Counted from the stretch's first letter, positions 1 through 9,520 are shown. The stretch is DNA of 38,604 bases from Coptodactyla brooksi (GCA_033557675.1 JAWQRM010000028.1:1-38604), one strand, 5' to 3'. Notes: generated from the letters alone by a model not told the origin. Translations and numbers: made by a program.

Positions 1-200
1 GGACTCAACCGTGACTTCAGGTGGAATCCGGAGCTCCGCCCCAGGACGTCTGCTGGCCTTCATGGAATGTGTGGGCTGGCTGAGGGGCTAGGGGCGCGAC
101 TCCAGGGGGATACACAATGGACCTGCTGAGGACTCTGAGTGCTGCGGGATAACGGCACCCCCGCCTATTCAGAACCAGAACCAGAACCAGTACCACCACT
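1..200. repeat. GC-rich transposon-like tail with CAGAAC repeats
   Basis: This segment is visibly richer in G and C than the rest of the window. It ends in three perfect CAGAAC units plus a partial one (170-190). No frame stays open over its length. A GC-rich block ending in a short tandem repeat is what the 3' end of a non-LTR retrotransposon or SINE often looks like, so that is my inference. The left side is cut by the window edge and I see no target-site duplication. Confidence 0.3.
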
Positions 201-970
201 AAGTCGGCATCATCAGAAGAGATTTCAGTGATGGGCTCGTTTGAGTAGTGGAAGAAAAACGGATTTAGTTTGATGCCTATTGTAGTTTTTTGTTCTTATA
301 CGACTCTTGGACTTTGTGGATGTCGTTCGATACTGGTGGGGTTGTATTTTCTAAGCTAATTCAATTGAATCGGATTTCGATGCATCTAGCGCAATTGCCT
401 TCTCCACTATGCTTTGTAAAGTTGTTGTTCCGAATTGAAGTAATTGCTCTATTATGGTGTTTTCTGGACTCTCTCTGATGAATTGGACACATAGAAAGAA
501 ATCGACAATGGAGAATTTACAGGTACAGTTAAACTCAGTCTACAATATCTGTTGTCCATTTAGCCACATGTTCTGCAATTGACTGCTAACTTATCAGGTA
601 TTTTGAAAGAAACTAATGCTGTGTAACAAGAACATTCCCTTTTGAACCCAAGTGATTTCTTAACAGCTTCTTCAATTTTATGTACAGTATTCGACTTAGC
701 ACAGTACTCATTATTTTCGGAAACTCCCTTTATACCTAGAAAAACTGCAGTAGTCCAAACCATATACCCAACGCCAAATATATGACTATAGAATGCAAGA
801 GTTGATTGATGTTTTCACACTCTGTGATGAAAATATCGGTAATTCTTTTATTAGAAATTTCGGATTTATCGTCGCCAATTTGCTATCAATATTATAAAGT
901 TAATGGATGACAAACGACACTTGCTTTCTGTATTTGAGAAGCGCGGTCTCCGCGCGAGAGGACGTGATCT
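201..970. other. Unassigned spacer with one short minus-strand frame
   Basis: No gene recognised. The minus strand carries an open frame of about 85 codons from roughly 800 down to 560, ATG-initiated part at 763, with a hydrophobic start (FGVGYMVWTTAVFLGIKG) and a lysine- and cysteine-containing tail. It matches no family I know and could be a decayed exon or chance. The sequence at 945-955 contains a GCGCGG/CCGCGC inverted pair just before the left arm of the next element. Confidence 0.3.
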
Positions 971-1470
971 TGGAGGAACCTAAACCAACCAATCAGAGAG
1001 CATGGGGCGTGTCCGCCGTTTTTCCCACCGGCCACTCAGAGAGCAACGGGGAGACGTGGCCGTTATTTTTCCCACCGACCAATGACAGCAAGAAAGGGAT
1101 GACGTGGTGGCCGCCATTCCTGCTACAGGCCAATCACACAGTTTTGAAAATATCCATACTCCATTCTTCTATATTACATGGATATTACATACATGGAAGT
1201 TGTTGCTCACTATTGATGGCATTGTGTAGTACTTAAGCCCGCGGTACAAGTCGCGCTCGGTTAATTCCGCGTCCACAACACAGGTGGCGCAAAATAAAAC
1301 GAATTTTTTTTCTTTATTTTTTGTTAGAAAACTATATTTATACTCTACAAAATATTACAATTTAACAAATTCAAATAATTGCTCAGGATTTGGATTAACT
1401 TAAAAATAAAAGCATAAACATTTTTCCAAATTTAGGAAAATTTAGGAAACGGGCGTCGAGCAGTTAATTG
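971..1470 (+). repeat. Left inverted arm of the CCAAT foldback element
   Basis: Order from outside in: CCAAT array (989-1140), a short AT-rich stretch with ATATTACATGGATATTAC, a conserved block around 1225-1290 (TTAAGCCCGCG, then GGTGGCGCAAAATAAAA), and an AT-rich inner part to about 1470. The inner 100 bp at 1325-1425 also match the right arm inverted (ACAAATTCAAATAA, GGATTAACTTAAAAA). Mismatches and small indels are scattered, so the two arms are old copies. Confidence 0.65.
989..1140 (+). promoter_or_regulatory. Tandem CCAAT-box array, left arm
   Basis: CCAAT (or CCACT) begins at 989, 1032, 1079 and 1130, spacing 43, 47 and 51 bp. Each unit continues with a GAGAGCA-type block, then GTGGCCG or GTCCGCCG, then TTTTTCCCACCG. 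The array points inward, toward a conserved block containing TACTTAAG at 1230. Repeated CCAAT boxes and a GCCGCCAT motif resemble a strong promoter, but no transcription start can be read from the sequence, so promoter activity is inference. The proline-rich open frame across it is a by-product of the repeat. Confidence 0.45.
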
Positions 1471-1509
1471 ATGAACTTGTTACAAAATCAAAGCTTCCAA
1501 ATTCACAAT

Positions 1510-1730
1510 TCATTTCGTTAGTGAAATAAATTCGGACTATGAAACAATAAAATGAATCTGTGAAATAGAGAAAGATGGAAAACTGCCTTTTTTCGACACT
1601 TTAATGCTACCATACGTCTAATACTATCTAAAAATCGCAAATTGATGTATATTGCTTATCTAAAGGAAGCATTAAGACTTTGAACGCCACTTGAATATCT
1701 CATGATCGCCATTACCATTGTAACAAATTT
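1510..1730 (+). pseudogene. Penelope-like reverse transcriptase relic
   Basis: With stops read through, the plus strand gives a segment with EKDGKLPFFDTL followed by a basic stretch. This matches the region C-terminal to the RT catalytic motif in Penelope-like elements, where an E-N-G-x-LPFLD-type motif is conserved; the better-preserved copy at 11430-11460 reads EIENNGSFLDTL. Several stops and frameshifts are visible, and neither the RT palm nor the endonuclease is recognisable here. The fragment lies inside the CCAAT foldback element. Confidence 0.45.
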
Positions 1731-1865
1731 GAAATTTGACTTTTATAACATTACTACTTTATTAAAATGGAATGCACAAAGCGCAGTAAATCTGTCAGAA
1801 GAAATATCCTCAAAAGACAATTTCAATCAAACACATAATAGCTGCTCAACTTTAAATATTATAGT

Positions 1866-2361
1866 ATAGAATCAGAGAATTCTGTGAAGAAGCACCGTCT
1901 TGAAGATTGCGAAGAAGATAAATCTGAAGAATCGATTAATTGCCATAATATATTATTTGGTAAAAATATATGTGATGAAGAAGCTTTATTCGGAAAAGGG
2001 GAGGAAGGGAAAGAAGAAGCATCGTCTTGAAGATTGCGATGAAAAGAAAATCTGAAGGGTCGGTTAATTGCCATTAACCGACCGTTAATTAACTTATTAC
2101 TTGTTCAAAAGTATATGCGATGAAAAAGCTTTATTCGGAAAAGGGGAGGAAGTTCACAGACCTAACGCAACAAGTGCTCCTTACAATCTTGATGGTGATG
2201 ACGATCTGGAAGTAAAGAGGCAGATGATTCTTGAAGACAATGAATGCGAAAATGATCCTAATAGTTTAGTTGACCGCTCAAGAATGCTAATTTACACGTA
2301 CAAAGTACCATTCGATGTAGTACATAAAATTCAGTGGATTCAGAAGATCTCTGAAAAGTAG
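1866..2361 (+). CDS. Unrecognised acidic ORF with internal duplication, broken
   Basis: The clean ORF is 2101-2361 (86 codons). The upstream stretch 1866-2020 is open in a related frame and ends in a stop after its own copy of ICDEEALFGKGEE; the second copy, ICDEKALFGKGEE, starts the downstream ORF. The product is strongly acidic and includes LDGDDDLEVKRQMILED. No transmembrane segment, signal peptide or known motif is visible. It lies between the foldback arms, so it could be part of an element-encoded protein; I do not recognise the family. The duplication introduced a hairpin and a stop, so no full-length product is likely. Confidence 0.35.
1886..2152 (+). repeat. Tandem duplication within the acidic ORF
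   Basis: Copy 1 is 1886-2007 and copy 2 is 2013-2152. Both begin GAAGAAGCAYCGTCTTGAAG and end CTTTATTCGGAAAAGGGGAG plus GAAG. Copy 2 is longer because it carries a perfect 11-bp inverted repeat with a 4-bp loop (2058-2083, arms GGTCGGTTAAT and ATTAACCGACC) followed by GTTAATTAAC. Copy 1 has only the left half of this stem in degenerate form. Confidence 0.8.
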
Positions 2362-2538
2362 ATGTAATCGAATAATTGACCGCAGATTGATTTAAAATTT
2401 AAACAGGTCCATTTACGCCCATCGGAATGAAGCATAGAAAATATTGTTATTTTCTACGCGCCATTCCAATCTTTTTTTGTATTATTTTAACGTATAGAAT
2501 TATTAAATAGTTCTAGAATTGGCTTTATTGCAATGCGC

Positions 2539-2945
2539 ATGCGCAAGTAGAAAATTTAAACTCTTTTTTTATTTGAAGAGTAAATTTTTATTTCTAATAT
2601 AGTTAAGATAATATATTAAGATAACATTAGAAATAAAAACTTTTATTTCTAATATAGAAATTGTTTGTAACGTTCTTTGTCTAATTGATATTTTTCCGTT
2701 CTTCGACACAGGGTAGACAAAAGGATTTTGCGTAATTGTTAGCTAACCTCAGCACTTACAATAAAAATATGCGCAAATAGAAAATTTAAACTCTCTTTTA
2801 TTTGAAGAGTAAATTCTAACTTTTATTTCGAATATAAACATTGTCTGTAACGTCACTTGCCTAATTGAGATTATTTCTCCTTCTCCGACATAGGGTAGAC
2901 AAAAGGATTTTACGTAATTGTTAGCTAAAATGCGTACTTACGATA
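2539..2945 (+). repeat. Two-copy tandem repeat of about 230 and 175 bp
   Basis: Copy 1 runs 2539-2760 and copy 2 2769-2945. Shared landmarks are GCGCAARTAGAAAATTTAAA, the ATTTGAAGAGTAAATT block, GGGTAGACAAAAGGATTTT and ACGTAATTGTTAGCTAA or its GCGTAA variant. Copy 1 carries an extra hairpin insert near 2582-2640 with perfect 14-bp arms (TTTTTATTTCTAAT and its complement). No coding potential. Confidence 0.8.
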
Positions 2946-3061
2946 ACAAATTAAGTAAATTTATGTGAAACTAGATGTGAACTAATTTAATATTTTATTT
3001 AGCATTTTTCTATATACATAATCAGTTGAAATAAAATTCTAACTTCATCCTGGTGTGGAAG

Positions 3062-3100
3062 ATACGAGGGCTATTTTTAAAGTAAGTACCGTTTTGAAAT
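3062..3100 (+). repeat. Possible mariner-family TIR remnant
   Basis: ATACGAGGGCTATTTTTAAA followed by GTAAGTACCG resembles terminal repeats of irritans-type mariner elements as I remember them. There is no matching inverted copy or transposase nearby, so it would be an orphan end. The assignment rests on memory of the motif. Confidence 0.3.
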
Positions 3101-3191
3101 AAAAAAGAAACACGTAATTTTCTTTCAAATTTTATTTTTATATCAAATTTCTATCAGGTTCGTCATTGGTTACTACTTAACCAAAACAAGA

Positions 3192-3905
3192 AATTAACTG
3201 CTCGATGCACGTTTTGCCGACCAAGTCGGCATCTTTGGAAGCCGCCAGAGACAGTGACTAACAATATCTTGAATATTGCTGTTTTTTAGTGCCAAAAATT
3301 ACGAACACGTCAACTTGCCTTACCCAAATTTTTGGAAAATGTTTAAGCTTTTGTTTTTAAGTTAATCCGAATCTCACGCATTTATTTGAATTTGTAAAAG
3401 TGTAATATTTTAAACAGTATAAATAGAGTTTCCTAATGAAAAAGATAGAAAGCAAATCATAATTTCATTTTATTTTGCACCACCTGCATTGCGGAGGTGG
3501 AATTAACCCCGCGCGATCTGTATCGCGGGCTTAAGTACTACACAGCGCCACCAGTAGTGAGCGACGAATGCGGGCGCGATTCTGTCAGTGTGGCAACAGC
3601 AGCAACTCGGCAGGATGACGCGCACGCACCTCTTGCGGAAAAACTTCCATATATGTTCAAGTAAATGGCAAAAATGGTGGGCACCACATTATGCCTTGCT
3701 TGTTCTGATTGGTCGGTGGAAAAAATGGCGGCCACGCCTCCCCCTTGTCCTTTGATTGGCTGATGGGAAAAACGGTGACCACCACGTTCCTTGCTCTCAT
3801 TGGCCAGTGGAAAAAATGGCGGATATGTCCCCTTTGCTTTGCTTGGTCGATTGGGAAAATAACTGCCACGCCCCGTTGCTCTCTGATTGGTTGGTTCCCC
3901 CACCA
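3192..3905 (-). repeat. Right inverted arm of the CCAAT foldback element
   Basis: Inverted match to 971-1470. It is longer than the left arm because the array holds more CCAAT units and because of an insert around 3560-3650 (CGCAAGAGGTGCGTGCGCG on the minus strand) that the left arm lacks. The inner AT-rich portion 3340-3440 matches 1320-1425 closely. Homology fades inside 3192. Confidence 0.65.
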
Positions 3906-3990
3906 CTAAAACGATACCCCCTTGCTCCTGATTGATTGATTTGGGTTTCCCCATCATTGAAACCACATCCCTTTATTTCTTATTGGACAC
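3700..3990 (-). promoter_or_regulatory. Tandem CCAAT-box array, right arm
   Basis: Read on the plus strand, ATTGG (CCAAT on minus) occurs at 3708, 3755, 3799, 3850, 3886 and 3982, with degenerate CTTGG at 3842 and ATTGA at 3931. The repeat unit is the same as in the left arm: CCAAT, an A/G-rich block, then GTGGCCGCCATTTTTTCCAC or a variant. The array again points toward the interior. The minus-strand open frame here (3966-3538) is a proline-rich translation of the repeat and not a believable protein. Confidence 0.45.
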
Positions 3991-4156
3991 ATCACCCTTC
4001 ATAGAAGTGGGGGAGCAAGAGGTGGGGGGACTGGATTACTGGAATATACTGACCAGTTGGCCGTTATAAATAGCTGCGATGTATATTGTCAAATTTGTGG
4101 AACAACTATAATCTCTCCCAGAAACCGAATATTAAAAATGGCCCTTCCCTATTTGT

Positions 4157-4178
4157 TAAACTACACATGTGTAGTTTA
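4157..4178. repeat. Perfect 22-bp palindrome
   Basis: The arms meet without a loop at ACACATGTGT. The next bases, AGTTTAAAC, partly repeat the motif. It could be the remnant of a small excised or inserted inverted-repeat element; nothing nearby decides. Confidence 0.85.
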
Positions 4179-4454
4179 GTTTAAACTGCTGGAAGCATTA
4201 ATGGACAACATCGTTTGTTTACATGAATTTCGGTTTGGTGAGATTTACCAAAACAAATGCATTGCCAAAATTTAAAATGTTCAATCTTGATCCGAATTTT
4301 GTGCATAGCAATGAGCAGAAACTACCAGCTATGTGCATTTATGTTAATCTTCGAGTCTACCAAAATTTGAATCCACATTCGTGAAAAGTTCAACCCACAC
4401 TCGTTCTCACAGCCGTGTCAGGTAACGCTAATGGGATTTACACATGTCACTGAT

Positions 4455-4486
4455 CGGTTCTGTTACCGCACGGTTCTGTTACCGCA
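4455..4486 (+). repeat. Exact 16-bp tandem duplication
   Basis: Two adjacent identical copies of CGGTTCTGTTACCGCA. A degenerate third copy, ACGGTTTTGTTAATAGCC, lies at 4633-4650. Confidence 0.85.
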
Positions 4487-5534
4487 ACACCCCTTTTACC
4501 GTTGGATTATCCAATGACCTGCATTCTGTTCCATACCGACTAATAATGCTCTCTCTCCTACTTTCTCTTTCCAATTAAAACGTTTTGTAATATATAGCTG
4601 AAGTGATTGAAATTATCACAATTTTCTTACTGAACGGTTTTGTTAATAGCCATCCAAAAAAATATTGTGCCAAGTATTCCTTAGTATCACTTGTCAATTT
4701 TGAATAATTTGCAATAATGTTTTCTCTTTATAACATTATATCTAGAACTTGCGAAGTATCGCTATAATAATCTGTTTAATATTTCTCCATCTGCTATATA
4801 TTTCAGGTTTAATAACGTTTTGTTTTAGGTTTGCGAATGAAGATTCATGTACTAGTTTCAAATAAGCTCGCAGAACTGCAATGAAGACAAACCGTCCTAC
4901 ATCTACTGAATTTTTTTTCTGAGATCTAAGAGACGTATATAACTTTAAATTAAAGCACATGGAATAGAATACTGTGTAACACATATCTTTCAACTGGTTC
5001 TGCGCAAAATATACATTCTGTCTCACGCATGGCCAGCGCTTCTGTATAATAAAAAGCTACATTCGGAGCCTGAGTTAAAATACCCCCTGCGGTTTCCCAG
5101 TTTATCTGCATCTGTTTATGCGGTTATAATTTCCCGGGAATTGTAGCGCAATTTGTAACAATAATTTATTAAAACGACGCATTCTGCCGCAGACCGTTGT
5201 CATTGCTTTTTGTTTTTGCGGTTCTAGATAGGTTTGTTACGACTACCTAGACAAGTGCGGACAATACAAGTAGTAATTTTCGCTATGTTGCGTTAGTAAA
5301 CATTCTGATAATAATTAATTTGCAACGATAAGATAATTAAAGAAGAACTATTGTATGCGTTTCTTCTTTCATCTAGGGTTTATGATTAATTTCGATAAAA
5401 TTCACTGTTACAACATTGCGATAAAAATCACTGTTAAGCTTAGGTGTCCTTACTGTGCAACTTGATAGATTGAGAATTTATACTCAGAGATGTGGTTTAA
5501 ACTTTATGTATTCTTCGTAGATATTTTATACAAT

Positions 5535-6205
5535 TTTTCGTACTAACAACGAGATACCGCCAACTGCAAAATACAAATTTGAATGAGCTATAGATCATTC
5601 GATAGAGGAGGTCGAGGGTACAAAAAGTGTAAAAGGGTTTGGGTGAATGGACCTTCATTTCTGAGAAATTTGCGTGTAAAGTTGAGCATTCAACCAGCTC
5701 TCTGATAAGTATCTTTGATAGCGTATAGCGTTCAGTGAGCATGAAGCAATGTGGCCGAGTAGCTTAAGGCGCGCACTCCATTTTTCTTTATTTTTTAATT
5801 TTATTTTTACCAATTTTCTTTTACTTGGAAAGACTATATATATATTACTATTTGATAGTAAAGAAAATTGGTGAAAATTAATGAAATTAATAAATGCAGT
5901 TCTAAAAAATAAAAAAAAGTTGTCGCCGGTATGTGGACTCGAGCTGACTCGCGCCAGGCGATAAAATATAGACAGCGTGTCTTAAGCTACTTAGCTACAG
6001 CGCTTCACGATTGGTGAAAGCTATCAAAGATACTTACAGAGAGCTAATCAAATGCTCAACTTTACATGCAAATTTCTCGGAAACGAAGGTTCATTCACCC
6101 AAACCCTTTTACACTTTTTGTACCTTCGACTTCCCCTGTCGAATGAACTATAGTTCATTCAAATTTGTATTTCGCAGTTGGCGGCATCTTCTTGTAAGAT
6201 TAATG
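5535..6205. repeat. Long inverted repeat around a tRNA-like core
   Basis: The left arm (about 5541-5755) and right arm (about 6005-6200) are inverted copies: both translate to the same CSTLHANFSE and HSPKPFYTFCT stretches in opposite directions. The inner flanks also pair: ACCAATTTTCTTTTAC near 5810 with its complement near 5865, and tRNA-like GAGTAGCTTAAG at 5758-5769 with CTTAAGCTACTTAGC near 5981. The centre of symmetry is near 5845. The peptide similarity of the arms is probably a consequence of the duplicated DNA and not a sign of a gene. A palindromic insertion or foldback MITE is the simplest reading. Confidence 0.7.
5925..6005 (-). repeat. tRNA-derived SINE-like core
   Basis: The minus strand reads TAGCTAAGTAGCTTAAG, which fits a Pol III A box and D-arm. 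About 45 bp downstream comes AGCTCGAGTCC, which fits a B box (GGTTCGANTCC) with two changes. A T-run follows at once (complement of 5911-5918). The anticodon arm does not fold into a normal 5-bp stem, so this is a tRNA-derived element or pseudogene. A second A-box/D-arm-like piece, TGGCCGAGTAGCTTAAGGCG, sits on the plus strand at 5752-5771, on the other side of the inverted repeat. Confidence 0.55.
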
Positions 6206-7437
6206 TTACCAATTTGTTTTGGTTTGGATGGCAAATAAGTTCTTTTTCAGAGTGAGATAAAATACGATTTATTTATTTATTTGCACAGTATTAATCTTAC
6301 TCAATGAAGAACCTCTTGCCATCTTTCTGTTAATTTCATTATGCTGCATTGTGTAACACCTGAGGTTTGTTGGCGAAAAAGCAATACAAGTGTCTCTTGA
6401 CAGTGTTCTCATTAGCGAAGGTTATCCCGTTTAAAGAATTTTTAGTGACCAGCGTAAATGATAATTGGACAGTGGTAGGTTCGGTGAATAAGGATAATAT
6501 ACCAAAACATCAGCGCGGACAACATAACAGCATGGAATATATCAAGTGTTATGATGTCCTTAAGTTTTTTAAACGAATGTTGTACATTCTTGTTCTTGTT
6601 TAAGACATCAGATGTTTAAGGTGTTCGACCTGGGATGTATTACCTAGAACTGTGAATGAATAGTTGCATAATATTGCGCCAGTAAAATGTAATGGGAATA
6701 TAAAAGGGTAAATCGTTACTGCTTCTGACTAAACCTTTACTCCATTGGAGCCGAGACGTGGTTTAGCTTGCAAACCCTTGCATGTGGTTGCATAGAAATT
6801 ATCGTAATTAAAGTTCACGTAACCGTGGTTAAGTGATTATCTTTTGAGTTGTTTAATCAAGTAATACTCGACACCGCTACTATAATTTCAAATGTTCTCG
6901 TGGATAGCTAGAAACTACTAATTAGTTGCAAACGAGTGCAATAAGAATAACATGATAGATATTATTGTTCTCTGAAATAGCATTAATTTGAAAACTATTC
7001 CTGATAACACTTGTAGATTTTTTAGCTTAACGTATGTTAACTTTAGAATAAGTTTTTAGTAACTTTAAAGCACAATATTTGGTATAAAAGTTCTTTGTAT
7101 CGAAATGTTCTACAGAGTATTCTTAAAGATATTTTGCATAAGGGGGGTGTAAAATATGTCATTTAGGAGATTTTGGGATTTACATTTTTGTTATAGATTC
7201 TATGTTTAGTTTAACTAATAGAACAAAACTACATACACATAGTCACAAACGTGCAAATGCTTCAGTTAACATTGTGAAGGAGTAAAGGAGTAGTGAATCT
7301 AATACGTTAAATTAACAATTTATAACAATGTAGCTAATTTCACAATCTAAAAGAGGTAAATATAAAAAAGTTATTTTTCAATCAAGATATTGATTTACAG
7401 TCATGGGGCAAATTATGGAAATGAGACGAAGAATGGG
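6206..7437. other. Spacer without recognisable gene
   Basis: AT-rich. One 78-codon plus-strand frame (6367-6603) has no recognisable motif. I see no TIR, tandem array or RNA gene. Confidence 0.5.
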
Positions 7438-7439
7438 TA

Positions 7440-8332
7440 TACACAGTATGGCAATTAAATAACAAGAATTTTCAGATATATAAAAAAATACATTGAATTA
7501 TGTGTAAAAGTTATTTTTTATTCAAAATAGGTTCCATTTAACTCACACGGCGATATATTAGGCGAATACGGTGGGTGATAAATGACACAGATATTTTTTT
7601 AGTCCAAAATTCACGAACTTTTAACATTTTATGTGGTTGTGCATTATCATGCAATAAAAACAGCTGTCTTCCTGTTGGATATTCAGGCCTAACACGTACA
7701 ATTCTTGACCATAAACGATGTAAAAGTGCTAAATAATATTCTCCATCGACAGCTTTACCTTGTGGAACAAATTCATTGTGGACAATCCCTTGCGAATCAT
7801 AAAAAGTAATCAACATTGTCTCGATTCTTGACTTCCGAAAACGCAATTTTTTTTTATTTTAATTCTTCATCCAATATTCTGACAGTAAAATTTCCATCGA
7901 CAGCAAGGATTTCACGGAGTTTTCTATCAATTCAGCACAATTTTTACTTTTTGGACGACCAGGTCTTTCATCATCATTTAAATCATAACGACCATTTTTA
8001 AAACGATTGAACCACTTATAAACTCTACTTTTAGACATACAATCATCGGCATACACTTTTTTTTATCAATTCGTGAGTCTCTGCACATTCTTTTTCAGTT
8101 TAAAACTAAATTTAATATTTGCTCTTTATTCCATTATGTTTTTATATTAACACAATTTTTACCGTCATTCAAATGGCTGTAACTTTGTAAGCTGTCATCC
8201 GATTAGTATGAACTTGGATGCGTTCGAAAGGGATGACTTGTATCTTTCTAACAATATATATGCTCGATAGTTGGCGCTACGTGTTCTATGATTTAAATAA
8301 AAATTCTCGTTATTTAATTGTCATGCTGTGTA
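7440..8332 (-). mobile_element. Mariner element, internally deleted, both TIRs present
   Basis: The 30-bp terminal inverted repeats are 7440-7469 (starting TACACAGTATGGCAATTAAA) and 8303-8332 inverted (minus strand starts TACACAGCATGACAATTAAA). TA dinucleotides flank both sides (7438-7439 and 8333-8334), as expected for Tc1/mariner insertion. The length of 893 bp is short against about 1.3 kb for a full mariner (known family size). The missing DNA lies in the transposase gene, in two places. TIR identity is high, with about three differences. Confidence 0.9.
7538..8134 (-). pseudogene. Mariner transposase, two internal deletions
   Basis: It would encode the cut-and-paste transposase of the D34D mariner family. 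On the minus strand the start is ATG at 8134; a stop follows at codon 3, then RANIKFSFKLKK (paired HTH start), two more stops near 8060, and VYKWFNRFKNGRYDLNDDERPGRP (8023-7946), the conserved HTH/linker segment of mariners. After YWMKN* the frame jumps to KLRFRKSRIETMLITFYDSQG (two residues short of the written run are shared with the copy at 12340). This skips the region with the first catalytic Asp, which the copy at 12204-12911 keeps. LLHDNAQPHK (second Asp) is present near 7640. A second deletion removes the last Asp motif and the C terminus. It cannot be active. Confidence 0.85.
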
Positions 8333-8334
8333 TA

Positions 8335-9030
8335 TAATAAAAACACCACGAGTAGTAGATTTCGACTGATTGTGTGCACTATTAACGTAAAGCAGGATCT
8401 TTTTTTGTAGAATTTCGTGATTCCTTCGGCTTCAATATATTTATTAAAAAAGTTTTTACAGGTACTTAATATATTGAATACAGTTTCGTTCAAATCGCCA
8501 GGTAAAAATCGTCAGGAGATTTTTGTATGCCCGATTTTGTTACTTAGTTAGTTATCAAGGTTTAAACAAACATTCTAGTTTATTGTTCTTTCTTCAACTT
8601 TAGTCATTGCGTATATATTTAAACGCACTGGAATTATTTCCCTATACCACATATATTAGTCCAATCTTATGACAACATTATGATTAGGTTGAGTGAGGGA
8701 ACGGTGCCGATTTGCAAAAATAAGGTATTTTAGCAATACGTCTTGAGATTCAAGAATAAAATATAATAATATCTTGATAATGTGTAGTTTTTAAGAACTT
8801 ATCGTAAATATCTAAACATAAAAAAGTAACACAAATTTTATTTGCAGCTTTGTTACCAAAGGCCCTTTTGATGTCGTTTCGTCTGGTACCGACTGGAGAT
8901 AAAAAGCTGTCATCATAAAATTTCGTATTTATGAAATACCAAGACGTCATACTTTAATGCTGGCAACGGTTTTTGCTATCAGATAAGTGGTCCGATCCTA
9001 TTTCCGGCAAAAATCCCTACTTATTCTATC
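8335..9030. other. Spacer without recognisable gene
   Basis: No gene recognised. A 66-codon minus-strand frame (8750-8950) has no family motif. No RNA genes or obvious repeats. Confidence 0.5.
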
Positions 9031-9032
9031 AT

Positions 9033-9229
9033 GAATGGTTGTCTGGGGCGCTATCTTACTGGTCCGTCAATCATTCGCTATAACTGCTGCGGAAGGGACT
9101 CTAACAGATAATAATACATTGTCAATTCGGTCTGATTGCTCTTCTGGTATAGGGATTTGCAGTCCTCCCGAGGGATTATGTTTGAAATGTACTGATGATT
9201 CTCTAACACCGAGGAGGGCGGGAATGTAA
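9033..9229 (+). pseudogene. Possible Tc1-like transposase fragment
   Basis: The frame opens MVVWGAILL and continues to AAEGTLTDNN. Tc1-family transposases have V-M-V-W-G-x-I a little before the second catalytic Asp, followed after 20-25 residues by G-T-L-T-x-x-x-Y. The spacing fits, but the rest of the frame does not follow the family and no catalytic residue is visible. It may equally be chance. The 3' flank holds a perfect 16-bp palindrome at 9254-9269. Confidence 0.3.
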
Positions 9230-9253
9230 TGAGAAAAGGGGGGATAAAAAGCG

Positions 9254-9269
9254 CCGAATACGTATTCGG
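9254..9269. repeat. Perfect 16-bp palindrome
   Basis: CCGAATACGTATTCGG, loop-free, in otherwise AT-rich sequence between the possible Tc1 fragment and the repeat patchwork. Confidence 0.85.
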
Positions 9270-9520
9270 ATCTCCTCTTTTTGACAAGTCGCTTCAGGCA
9301 GTTGGCTAATGAAATGTGTTATTTTTTGCAGTTGAAAACCGACGTCGAAAAAATATGTCTACTATACGGCTAATGTCTAAGTCGCTTGTGATCAAATGCT
9401 GATTCCTGTTCTAAGAATTTGTTTATCGTAGTTGGTAGCATTGTAATAGTGTTGTGTGTGTCACTAAAAAGTAATAAAATTTAGTGACACTATGAGTAGT
9501 GGTACACTGAGTATTTTTTC

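Larger units (their letters stand above)
971..3990. mobile_element. Foldback-type element with long CCAAT-array inverted arms
   Basis: The reverse complement of 3192-3905 aligns with 971-1470 over most of its length. Examples are the shared block around TAGTACTTAAGCCCGCG (1229-1245 and, inverted, around 3525-3540) and the shared GTCGAGCAGTTAATT/ATCGAGCAGTTAATT near 1455-1470 and 3192-3208. The outer part of each arm is a tandem array of 43-51 bp units, each starting with a CCAAT box. Long arms with internal tandem repeats are typical of foldback transposons such as Drosophila FB and Galileo (known family behaviour). The interior, about 1.7 kb, has no recognisable transposase; it holds a Penelope RT relic, a duplicated acidic ORF and a 230-bp tandem repeat. 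The right arm has more units than the left, and I found no clear target-site duplication, so the outer limits are approximate. Confidence 0.6.
3991..5534. other. Spacer without recognisable gene
   Basis: No gene recognised. It holds a perfect 22-bp palindrome at 4157-4178 and an exact 16-bp tandem duplication at 4455-4486 (unit CGGTTCTGTTACCGCA). A 94-codon minus-strand frame at 4742-5026 matches no family I know, and its composition is like that of the surrounding AT-rich sequence. Confidence 0.5.

Noticed and set aside
907..1236. 109-codon plus-strand ORF
   Set aside because: It is the translation of the CCAAT tandem array. The inverted arm gives a similar proline- and glycine-rich frame on the other strand, so DNA repetition explains both.
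3538..3966. 142-codon minus-strand ORF
   Set aside because: Same reason: it runs through the right-arm CCAAT array, with no domain and biased composition.
5497..6238. Two similar ORFs in opposite directions as a gene pair
   Set aside because: The similarity comes from the inverted repeat. Nothing else supports coding, and the tRNA-like core lies between them.
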